5,633 nucleotides of DNA from an uncultured Anaerotruncus sp. (GTDB lineage: Bacteria > Bacillota > Clostridia > Oscillospirales > Ruminococcaceae). Of the stretch, positions 1-5,624 are shown in pieces. The position numbers and the translations under genes are program-made. The stretch spans positions 1-5,633 of the forward strand of contig CAJUJI010000165.1 in assembly GCA_910586875.1 (NCBI GenBank), in the 5' to 3' direction. The notes under the pieces were generated by a model that saw only the letters and a list, made by a program, of their open reading frames with translations, was not told where the DNA came from and made no database searches. How positions within the stretch are numbered: position 1 is the stretch's first letter; each line of letters begins with the position of its first letter.

Positions 1-3
1 ACC

Positions 4-26
4 CAGGCGTGACAAAACGCCTGTTT
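4..26 (+). terminator. Small perfect hairpin upstream of tcdA, possible weak terminator of a preceding gene
   Basis: CAGGCGT (4-10) and ACGCCTG (17-23) are perfect reverse complements, giving a 7-bp stem with a 6-nt loop, followed by only three T residues and then GGGG. The short T tract makes it a weak intrinsic terminator at best. It could end a gene lying outside the window, or fold in the tcdA leader just before its ribosome-binding site. The sequence alone does not separate these options. Confidence 0.35.
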
Positions 27-36
27 GGGGCGATGC

Positions 37-44
37 AAAGGGGG
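37..44 (+). promoter_or_regulatory. Ribosome-binding site fixing the tcdA start
   Basis: AAAGGGGG ends 7 nt before the GTG at 52. This spacing favours GTG 52 over the in-frame TTG at 25, which has no comparable purine tract and sits directly beside the hairpin at 4-23. Confidence 0.6.
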
Positions 45-51
45 CATATCA

Positions 52-789
52 GTGGATGGTAGCTGGCTGGCCCGCACCGAGCTGCTGATCGGGGCCCAGG
101 GCGTTGCGCGGCTGCAAGCGGCGCGGGTTGCGGTGCTGGGGCTGGGCGGGGTCGGCGCCGCCGCTGCCGAGGCGCTCTGCCGCGCCGGTGTGGGCCATCT
201 GCTGCTCATCGACCATGACACGGTGGACCTGACCAACCTCAACCGGCAGCTGTTCGCGACGCATGACACGGTCGGGCTGCCCAAAATTGAGGCCGCCCGT
301 CAGCGGCTGCACGCGATCAATCCCGACGGCGACCTTTGCTATGCCGCAAAATTCTATCTGCCACAGGACAGCGCGTTTTTGTACGACTGGCAGCCGGATT
401 ATATCGTCGACGCGATCGACACGGTGACCGCAAAGCTGCACCTTGCACAGCAGGCGGCTGCACGCGGGCTGCCGCTGCTCTCCTGCATGGGCACCGGCAA
501 CCGCCTCGACCCCTCCCAGCTGCGGGTGGGCGACCTTGCACAGACAGCCAGCGGCTGCGGCTGCGGGCTGGCGCGGGTGATGCGGCGGGAGCTGCGCCGC
601 CGCGGGATTGCGCATCTACAGGTGCTATACTCGCTCGAGCAGCCGCAAAAGGTCGCGCTTTCTGGCGCAAACGGCCGCCATGTGCCAGGCAGCATCGCGT
701 TTGTGCCGCCGGCGGCTGGCTATCTGATCGCATCGCAGGTTGCCCGTCAGCTTTTGCAGGGGTGTGCTGCGGGCGTCCCGTCGGCGTGA
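52..789 (+). CDS. tcdA: tRNA threonylcarbamoyladenosine dehydratase (TcdA/YrvM-type, ThiF/E1-like family)
   Basis: This 245-residue protein is predicted to be a cytosolic, ATP-dependent enzyme that dehydrates N6-threonylcarbamoyladenosine at tRNA position 37 to its cyclic form (ct6A). An E1-like Rossmann fold is visible: GLGGVG at residues 30-35 for nucleotide binding, an acidic strand end at D54, the NLNRQ segment at 62-66, K78 in VGLPK, DAID at 120-123, and the Bacillota-type SCMGTGNRLDP at 144-154. The RVMRREL helix follows at 175-181 and the PGSIAFVPP segment near the C terminus. The family's usual length is about 230-270, so the protein looks complete. Start chosen: GTG 52, with AAAGGGGG 7 nt upstream; an in-frame TTG at 25 would add nine residues. 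One oddity is that the DPLA motif usual after DL-x-x-T is replaced by a Gly/Cys-rich SGCGCGLA (residues 167-174), encoded partly by a tandem GGCTGC. It appears to be a single-gene unit. Other ThiF-fold proteins (MoeB, HesA) are less likely given the RVMRREL and SCMGTGN motifs. Confidence 0.85.
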   Translation: MDGSWLARTELLIGAQGVARLQAARVAVLGLGGVGAAAAEALCRAGVGHLLLIDHDTVDLTNLNRQLFATHDTVGLPKIEAARQRLHAINPDGDLCYAAKFYLPQDSAFLYDWQPDYIVDAIDTVTAKLHLAQQAAARGLPLLSCMGTGNRLDPSQLRVGDLAQTASGCGCGLARVMRRELRRRGIAHLQVLYSLEQPQKVALSGANGRHVPGSIAFVPPAAGYLIASQVARQLLQGCAAGVPSA

Positions 790-815
790 TTGGTTTATGA
801 TAAATTGTAAGGGGG

Positions 816-859
816 CTTTCGCCAGCTGGCAAGGGCTCGGCCGCTCGAAAGTGATTTTT
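816..859 (+). terminator. Candidate rho-independent terminator of tcdA
   Basis: CTTTCG (816-821) pairs perfectly with CGAAAG (846-851). Inside, AGC (824-826) pairs with GCT (843-845) and GGC (828-830) with GCC (840-842), with small bulges and a 9-nt loop. TGATTTTT follows. That gives 12 pairs and then a five-T run, 27 nt after the tcdA stop. The bulges and the three bases before the T run make it imperfect. An alternative fold uses the GCCAGCTGGC palindrome at 821-830. Confidence 0.45.
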
Positions 860-877
860 ACCAGAAAATTTTCACAA
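860..877. promoter_or_regulatory. Rex-like half-site within an A/T-rich tract upstream of the PFOR promoter
   Basis: ACCAGAAAATTTTCACAA contains the perfect palindrome GAAAATTTTC (864-873) and a full right half resembling the redox-sensor Rex operator (TTGTGAA-type with TTCACAA). Compared with an ideal TTGTGAAAATTTTCACAA, the outer four left bases do not match. It lies about 62 bp upstream of the predicted transcription start. The same A/T tract could instead act as an UP element contacting RNA polymerase. Assignment to Rex is an inference. Confidence 0.3.
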
Positions 878-895
878 ATTTTATCGCTTATCTTC

Positions 896-924
896 TTTAC
901 AATAGGGCATAAAGATGGTAGAAT
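896..924 (+). promoter_or_regulatory. Strong sigma-A-type promoter of the PFOR gene (extended -10)
   Basis: The -35 box is TTTACA (896-901; 5 of 6 matches to TTGACA). The spacer is 17 bp, and the -10 box is TAGAAT (919-924; 5 of 6 matches to TATAAT). An extended -10 TG lies at 916-917 with one base before the hexamer. An A/T-rich stretch at 855-890 could serve as an UP element. The predicted transcription start is near 931, giving a leader of about 109 nt before the PFOR start codon. The boxes, spacing and position are seen directly; activity is inferred. Confidence 0.75.
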
Positions 925-935
925 CTAAGAAGATG

Positions 936-971
936 AGCCGCAGCCTTCAATTGTTTGGAGGGTGTACGGCT
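936..971 (+). promoter_or_regulatory. Long stem-loop at the 5' end of the PFOR mRNA leader
   Basis: AGCCG (936-940) pairs with CGGCT (967-971), C941-A942 with U963-G964, and CCUUCAA (944-950) with UUGGAGG (955-961, one G-U pair). The loop is a UUGU tetraloop. This makes about 14 pairs beginning some five nt after the predicted transcription start. A hairpin this close to the 5' end is known to stabilise abundant mRNAs against decay from that end. It could also be part of a switch, because AGCCG can alternatively pair with the second CGGCT at 997-1001. No known riboswitch class is recognised. Confidence 0.5.
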
Positions 972-984
972 TTCTGCTCCTGTA

Positions 985-1004
985 CCGGACAGGCTCCGGC
1001 TTTT
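985..1004 (+). promoter_or_regulatory. Second leader hairpin followed by CTTTT (possible attenuator)
   Basis: CCGGA (985-989) and TCCGG (995-999) form a perfect 5-bp stem with loop CAGGC, followed by CTTTTGTT. The stem and T tract are short, so it would be a weak terminator. GTACGG (964-969) can instead pair with CTGTAC (980-985, one G-U pair), and the second CGGCT (997-1001) can pair with AGCCG (936-940). The leader therefore has competing folds. Whether this is regulated is not visible from sequence. Confidence 0.3.
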
Positions 1005-1022
1005 GTTCATCTATCACACATT

Positions 1023-1030
1023 AGGGAGGA
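1023..1030 (+). promoter_or_regulatory. Ribosome-binding site of the PFOR gene
   Basis: AGGGAGGA contains GGAGG (1025-1029), placed 10 nt before the ATG at 1040. It lies downstream of both leader hairpins in a stretch with no obvious pairing, so it should be exposed in the predicted folds. Confidence 0.8.
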
Positions 1031-1039
1031 AATACAAAC

Positions 1040-4000
1040 ATGGCAATTCTAAGAAAGAAAAAAACCATGGACGGCAATACGGCCGCCGCTTTTGTGAGCT
1101 ATGCGTTTACAGAAGTTGCGGGTATCTATCCGATTACGCCGTCCAGCCCGATGGCTGACAACGTTGACCAGTGGGCTGCTGCCGGCCAGAAGAACATCTT
1201 CGGCACCGAGGTCAAGGTAATCGAGATGCAGTCTGAGGCGGGCGCTGCCGGTACTGTGCATGGTTCGTTGGCTGCTGGCGCGCTGACCACCACCTACACC
1301 GCGTCCCAGGGCTTGCTGCTGATGATCCCGAACATGTACAAAATCGCCGGTGAGCTGCTCCCCAGCGTGTTCCATGTTTCCGCACGCTGCGTCGCTTCCC
1401 ATGCGCTGAACATTTTCGGCGACCATTCGGACGTTTACGCTTGCCGTCAGACCGGCTTTGCAATGCTGGCTGAGACCAACCCGCAGGAGGTTATGGACCT
1501 GGGTGCAGTTGCGCATCTGGCTACCATCAAGGGCCGCGTGCCGTTCATCAACTTCTTTGACGGCTTCCGCACCTCTCATGAAATTCAGAAGATCGATATT
1601 TGGGATTACAAGGATCTGGCTGAGATGGTCGATCTGGACGCGGTTGATGGCTTCCGCAAGCGCGCACTGAATCCGGAGCGTCCGGTGATGCGCGGCTCCC
1701 ACGAGAATGGAGACATCTTCTTCCAGCATCGTGAGGCTTGCAACAAGTTCTATGAGGATCTGCCCGCAATCGTTGAGGAGTATATGGGCAAGGTCAATGA
1801 CAAGCTGGGCACCGATTATCAGCTGTTTAACTATTACGGTGCTCCCGATGCAGAGCGGGTGATTATTGCCATGGGCTCCATCTGCGACGTTGCAGAGGAG
1901 GTTATCGACTACCTGACTGCGAAGGGTGAGAAGGTCGGTCTGGTGAAGGTCCGCCTGTACCGTCCGTTCGTTGCTGCAAAGCTGGCTGCTGCAATTCCGG
2001 CTACTGCAACCAAGATCGCGGTGCTCGACCGCACAAAAGAGCCTGGCGCGCTGGGCGAGCCGCTCTATTTGGATGTTGTGACCGCGCTGGCACAGTGCGG
2101 CGTGACCGGCAAGAAGATCATCGGCGGCCGCTATGGTCTGGGCTCGAAGGATACCCCGCCTTCCAGCGTATTTGCTGTTTACACCGAGCTGGCCAAGGAT
2201 GAGCCGAAGGCACACTTCACCATCGGCATCACCGACGATGTGACCTATCTGTCCCTGCCCGAGGAGGTTTCCCCGAACACCGCAGCAGAGGGCACCATCG
2301 AGTGCAAGTTCTGGGGTCTGGGCGGCGATGGCACCGTCGGCGCAAACAAGAACTCCATCAAGATCATCGGCGACCATACCGACAAGTATGTACAGGCGTA
2401 CTTCCAGTATGACTCGAAAAAGACCGGTGGTATCACCGTTTCCCACCTGCGCTTTGGCGATCAGCCGATTCGTGCGCCGTATTATATCAACAAGGCTGAC
2501 TTTGTTGCGTGCCATAACCCGTCCTATGTCATCAAGGGCTTCAAGATGGTCAATGATGTTAAGCCGGGCGGTGTGTTCCTGATCAACTGCCAGTGGTCTC
2601 CTGAGGAGCTGGAACGCCATATGCCTGCTGAGGCGAAGCGCTATATCGCACAGAACAACATCCAGCTTTATACCGTAAATGCGATCGATCTGGCGATCAA
2701 GATTGGTATGGGCAAGCGCACCAACACCATCCTTCAGTCCGCATTCTTTGCGCTGGCAAAGGTTATGCCTGCTGAGGAAGCGATTAAATTTATGAAAGAG
2801 GCAGCGCATCACTCCTATGCGAAGAAGGGTGAGGACGTTGTCAACATGAACTATGCGGCAATCGATGCAGGTGCTACTGCATTTGTGAAGATTGATGTTC
2901 CTGCTTCCTGGGCGGATGCAAAGGATGAGCATGAGGTTGAGGAGCTGCCGGGCAGCCAGAAGCTGGTCACGATGGTACGCGACATCATGGAGCCGGTTGC
3001 AAGAATGGACGGCGACGCGCTGCCGGTTAGCGCATTCGTTCCACATGCAGACGGTACCTTTGAGCAGGGTTCCTCCGCTTACGAGAAGCGCGGCGTTGCA
3101 GTTATGGTGCCTGAGTGGTTGCCACAGAACTGCATCCAGTGTAACCGCTGCTCGTATGTCTGCCCGCATGCAACCATTCGTCCGTTTGCGCTGAGCGCTG
3201 ACGAGCTGGCTGGTGCACCGCAGGCAACCAAGACCACCGAAAAGATGACCGGTGCTGCCGATTACAAGTTCGCGATGGCTGTTTCCCCGCTGGATTGCAT
3301 GGGCTGCGGCGTTTGCGTAAGCGTATGTCCGGCAAAGGAAAAGGCGCTGGTTATGAAGCCGCAGGAGAGCCAGGCGGCACAGCAGGAAGTATTCAACTAT
3401 ATGGTTGCAAACGTTGGCAAGAAGCCTGGTATGCCAGCCGTCGAGACGGTCAAGGGCAGCCAGTTCAACCAGCCGCTGCTTGAATTCTCCGGCTCTTGCG
3501 CGGGCTGCGCAGAGACCGCTTATGCACGCCTGATCACCCAGCTGTTCGGCGAGCGTATGTATATCTCCAATGCAACCGGATGTTCCTCCATCTGGGGCGG
3601 ACCGGCTGCGACCTCTCCATACACCACCAACAAGGCTTCCGGCTTCGGTCCGGCTTGGGCGAACTCGCTGTTTGAGGATAACGCTGAGCATGGTCTGGGT
3701 ATGCACCTGGGACAGAAGGTAATCCGCGAGCGGATGATGGAGAAGACCAAAGAGCTGATTGCGGTACCTCACGCTTACGCGGGACTCAAAGAGGCTGCAC
3801 AGGCATGGCTTGACACTGCAAATGACGGCAAGGCGAATGCTGAGGCGACCAAGAAGTATATCGCTGCGCTGGAGGATGCGCTGATGACCGTTGATCAGGT
3901 TATGGCGTTCATGGAGTCCGCACAGAGCAAGGAGGTCTTTGGCGATCAGTACGACAAGATGCTGGCTCATGCAAAAGAGCTGAAGGCTTCGGGCGCTGCT

Positions 4001-4726
4001 TACTGCGATTGCGATGCTTGCAAGCTGGCGAAAGAGATTCTGGACCACAAGGAGTACCTCTCCAAGAAGTCCGTTTGGATCTTCGGCGGCGACGGCTGGG
4101 CTTACGATATCGGCTTCGGCGGTTTGGATCACGTGCTTGCTTCCGGCGAGGATGTCAATGTTATGGTATTCGATACCGAGGTTTACTCCAACACCGGCGG
4201 TCAGGCTTCCAAGTCCTCCCAGATTGGCCAGGTAGCACAGTTTGCTGCTGCTGGTAAGGCGATCTCCAAGAAGAGCCTGTCTGAAATTGCGATGTCCTAC
4301 GGTTATGTGTATGTTGCACAGATCGCAATGGGCGCTGACATGAACCAGACCATCAAGGCGATCACCGAGGCGGAGGCTTATAACGGCCCGTCGCTGATTA
4401 TCGGTTACTCTCCTTGCGAGATGCACAGCATCAAGGGCGGCATGACCAACTGCCAGTCCGAGATGAAGCGTGCGGTAGATTGCGGTTACTGGAACATGTT
4501 CCGCTTCAACCCAGCTGCTAAGGCAGAGGGCAAGAATCCGTTCACACTGGACAGCAAGGCACCGACCACCTCGTACAGAGACTTCATTATGAACGAGGCA
4601 CGTTATGCGTCGCTGACCCGCGCATTCCCTGAGAGAGCGGAAACCCTGTTTGCAGATGCAGAGGAGACCTCCAAGGCGAGATATGAGCACCTGCTCCGTC
4701 TGGCTGATCTGTACGCAGAGAAATAA
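1040..4726 (+). CDS. nifJ: Pyruvate:ferredoxin (flavodoxin) oxidoreductase, single-chain homodimeric type
   Basis: This 1228-residue cytosolic, oxygen-sensitive enzyme oxidises pyruvate with CoA to acetyl-CoA and CO2, passing electrons through three [4Fe-4S] clusters to ferredoxin or flavodoxin. Domains in order, with approximate limits: pyruvate/TPP domain I (1-260) with YPITPSSP at 30-37 and T33, E66, R116; domain II (261-420); CoA-binding domain III with GGDGTVG at 428-434; EKR domain (YEKR at 681-684); 2x[4Fe-4S] ferredoxin domain with C698/701/704/708 and C753/756/759/763; and TPP domain VI with GDG at 1017-1019 and DTEVYSNTGGQ at 1045-1055. The proximal cluster ligands are C820, C823, C848 and C1126. 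Residue spacing matches my recollection of the Desulfovibrio africanus enzyme, except for about 47 extra residues before N1051 and no C-terminal extension. ATG 1040 has GGAGG 10 nt upstream and fits the family N terminus. The gene is monocistronic between its own promoter and terminator. TTA, CTA and TCA codons are absent after codon 4, suggesting very high expression. Confidence 0.98.
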   Translation: MAILRKKKTMDGNTAAAFVSYAFTEVAGIYPITPSSPMADNVDQWAAAGQKNIFGTEVKVIEMQSEAGAAGTVHGSLAAGALTTTYTASQGLLLMIPNMYKIAGELLPSVFHVSARCVASHALNIFGDHSDVYACRQTGFAMLAETNPQEVMDLGAVAHLATIKGRVPFINFFDGFRTSHEIQKIDIWDYKDLAEMVDLDAVDGFRKRALNPERPVMRGSHENGDIFFQHREACNKFYEDLPAIVEEYMGKVNDKLGTDYQLFNYYGAPDAERVIIAMGSICDVAEEVIDYLTAKGEKVGLVKVRLYRPFVAAKLAAAIPATATKIAVLDRTKEPGALGEPLYLDVVTALAQCGVTGKKIIGGRYGLGSKDTPPSSVFAVYTELAKDEPKAHFTIGITDDVTYLSLPEEVSPNTAAEGTIECKFWGLGGDGTVGANKNSIKIIGDHTDKYVQAYFQYDSKKTGGITVSHLRFGDQPIRAPYYINKADFVACHNPSYVIKGFKMVNDVKPGGVFLINCQWSPEELERHMPAEAKRYIAQNNIQLYTVNAIDLAIKIGMGKRTNTILQSAFFALAKVMPAEEAIKFMKEAAHHSYAKKGEDVVNMNYAAIDAGATAFVKIDVPASWADAKDEHEVEELPGSQKLVTMVRDIMEPVARMDGDALPVSAFVPHADGTFEQGSSAYEKRGVAVMVPEWLPQNCIQCNRCSYVCPHATIRPFALSADELAGAPQATKTTEKMTGAADYKFAMAVSPLDCMGCGVCVSVCPAKEKALVMKPQESQAAQQEVFNYMVANVGKKPGMPAVETVKGSQFNQPLLEFSGSCAGCAETAYARLITQLFGERMYISNATGCSSIWGGPAATSPYTTNKASGFGPAWANSLFEDNAEHGLGMHLGQKVIRERMMEKTKELIAVPHAYAGLKEAAQAWLDTANDGKANAEATKKYIAALEDALMTVDQVMAFMESAQSKEVFGDQYDKMLAHAKELKASGAAYCDCDACKLAKEILDHKEYLSKKSVWIFGGDGWAYDIGFGGLDHVLASGEDVNVMVFDTEVYSNTGGQASKSSQIGQVAQFAAAGKAISKKSLSEIAMSYGYVYVAQIAMGADMNQTIKAITEAEAYNGPSLIIGYSPCEMHSIKGGMTNCQSEMKRAVDCGYWNMFRFNPAAKAEGKNPFTLDSKAPTTSYRDFIMNEARYASLTRAFPERAETLFADAEETSKARYEHLLRLADLYAEK

Positions 4727-4742
4727 AATCCACTGAGGATAC

Positions 4743-4775
4743 AAAAAGGGCGCAGCTTTGGCTGCGCCTTTTTTT
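4743..4775 (+). terminator. Strong rho-independent terminator of the PFOR gene
   Basis: GGCGCAGC (4749-4756) and GCTGCGCC (4761-4768) form a perfect 8-bp G+C-rich stem with a TTTG loop, followed by seven T residues (4769-4775). A five-A run (4743-4747) before the stem can extend pairing and gives weaker termination potential on the opposite strand. It begins 16 nt after the PFOR stop. Confidence 0.95.
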
Positions 4776-4785
4776 GGTGTATAAA
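4758..4785 (+). promoter_or_regulatory. Possible promoter of the ABC ATPase gene, overlapping the terminator
   Basis: TTGGCT (4758-4763; 4 of 6 matches to TTGACA) and TATAAA (4780-4785; 5 of 6 matches) are 16 bp apart. They would start transcription near 4792, about 45 nt before the ATPase start codon. The -35 box falls in the loop and descending arm of the PFOR terminator. This is the best candidate in the short gap, but the -35 is weak. Read-through from PFOR is the alternative. Confidence 0.35.
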
Positions 4786-4823
4786 AGCAGATTTTGGATG
4801 AACACTAAAAGGAGTATGGGAAA

Positions 4824-4829
4824 AGGAGG
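4824..4829 (+). promoter_or_regulatory. Ribosome-binding site fixing the ABC ATPase start
   Basis: AGGAGG lies 7 nt before GTG 4837. The upstream in-frame candidates are poorer: TTG 4774 lies in the terminator T run, ATG 4798 has no purine tract, and ATG 4816 has GGAG only one base away. The GTG also places the first residues exactly where this ATPase family normally begins. Confidence 0.85.
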
Positions 4830-4836
4830 CAGGAAA

Positions 4837-5526
4837 GTGACCCCACTCGTCGATATTCAAAAGCTGTATAAAATTTACCGTTCCGCACAGGGCGAGGTCC
4901 ACGCATTGGATGGTGTGTCGCTGCAAATTTATGAGGGGGAGTTCGTTGCGATTATTGGGCAGTCGGGGGCAGGAAAATCGACCTTGATGAACATGCTCGG
5001 CTGTTTGGATCTGCCCGACCGCGGCAGCTACCGGCTGGATGGGCAGGATATTGTACAGGCGTCCGACCGAGAGCTTGCGCAGGTGCGCAACCAGAAGATA
5101 GGTTTTATTTTTCAGGGTTTTAATCTGATTCCTACAATGACCGCGCTGGAAAATGTGGAGCTGCCGCTGATGTACCGGAGGATTCCGTCGCGGGAACGGC
5201 GGCGTTTGGCGAGTGCGGCATTGCAACAGGTGGGGATTGGGAACCGGCTGCAACACCGCCCTGGTCAGCTTTCCGGCGGGCAACAGCAGCGGGTGGCGAT
5301 TGCACGCGCGATTGCTGCGCGCCCGCCCATTCTGCTGGCGGATGAGCCGACGGGGAATCTTGACAGCCGCTCGGGGGCAGAGATTATGGAAATTTTATGG
5401 TCGCTACATCGGGATGGGCGGACGATCATCTTGATTACCCATGACAACCAACTGGCGCAAAGCGCGCAGCGGGTCATCAGGATTCAGGACGGGCAGATTG
5501 CGGCGGATCGGCGGTTGGTCGGGTAA
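4837..5526 (+). CDS. ABC transporter ATP-binding protein, MacB/LolD (lipoprotein/macrolide export-like) class
   Basis: This 229-residue cytosolic ATPase subunit would drive a membrane permease by ATP hydrolysis. All canonical motifs are present and intact: Walker A GQSGAGKST (41-49), Q-loop Q93 in FIFQGFNLIP, signature LSGGQQQ (145-151), Walker B ILLADE (165-170), D-loop LD (175-176) and switch histidine H202 in ITHD. The opening (KLYKIYRSAQGEVHALDGVS) and the MNMLGCLD segment after Walker A are typical of the MacB/LolD/FtsE-like branch, whose members work with FtsX-like permeases in peptide, antibiotic or lipoprotein export. The length of about 220-235 is normal. The start is GTG 4837, set by AGGAGG 7 nt upstream. 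It has neither membrane segments nor a signal peptide. No permease begins within the next 107 bases, so the partner may lie beyond the window. The substrate cannot be told from the ATPase. Codons such as CGG and GGG are common here, unlike in the PFOR gene. Confidence 0.93.
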   Translation: MTPLVDIQKLYKIYRSAQGEVHALDGVSLQIYEGEFVAIIGQSGAGKSTLMNMLGCLDLPDRGSYRLDGQDIVQASDRELAQVRNQKIGFIFQGFNLIPTMTALENVELPLMYRRIPSRERRRLASAALQQVGIGNRLQHRPGQLSGGQQQRVAIARAIAARPPILLADEPTGNLDSRSGAEIMEILWSLHRDGRTIILITHDNQLAQSAQRVIRIQDGQIAADRRLVG

Positions 5527-5592
5527 GGATGTGTTGGAGGGGCTGGTGTAGCGCGGCGGGAAGCTTACGCAGTGCCTTGCCAGGGGGTGGTT

Positions 5593-5624
5593 CATGGAGG
5601 GGGACGCGCTGCTCCCCCTCCATG
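5593..5624. repeat. Perfect 11-bp inverted repeat with 10-nt loop after the ABC ATPase
   Basis: CATGGAGGGGG (5593-5603) and CCCCCTCCATG (5614-5624) are exact reverse complements, and A5604-T5613 can add a twelfth pair. No T run follows on either strand, so it does not look like an intrinsic terminator. It resembles a palindromic intergenic repeat unit, but copies elsewhere in the genome cannot be seen from this window. The rest of 5527-5633 shows no supported gene. Confidence 0.6.

Noticed and set aside
821..830. GCCAGCTGGC perfect palindrome as an operator
   Set aside because: It lies inside the larger candidate terminator stem of tcdA and has no relation to the promoter at 896-924, so an operator role is not supported.
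955..1158. 67-codon plus-strand frame starting at TTG 955
   Set aside because: There is no ribosome-binding site, the start lies inside the leader hairpin, and it overlaps the PFOR coding start out of frame. It is a shadow of leader and PFOR sequence.
1049..4744. 1231-codon minus-strand open frame opposite PFOR
   Set aside because: It is in exact codon register with PFOR and exists only because PFOR avoids TTA, CTA and TCA. The product has no recognisable domain, and its start lies in the PFOR terminator region without a ribosome-binding site.
4774..4836. Longer N terminus for the ABC ATPase from TTG 4774, ATG 4798 or ATG 4816
   Set aside because: The upstream starts lack properly spaced ribosome-binding sites and add residues not usual for the family. 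GTG 4837 has AGGAGG at 7 nt.
5404..5595. 63-codon minus-strand frame over the end of the ATPase
   Set aside because: It is mostly antisense to the ATPase, is proline- and arginine-rich as expected of shadow frames in G+C-rich DNA, and has no supported start.
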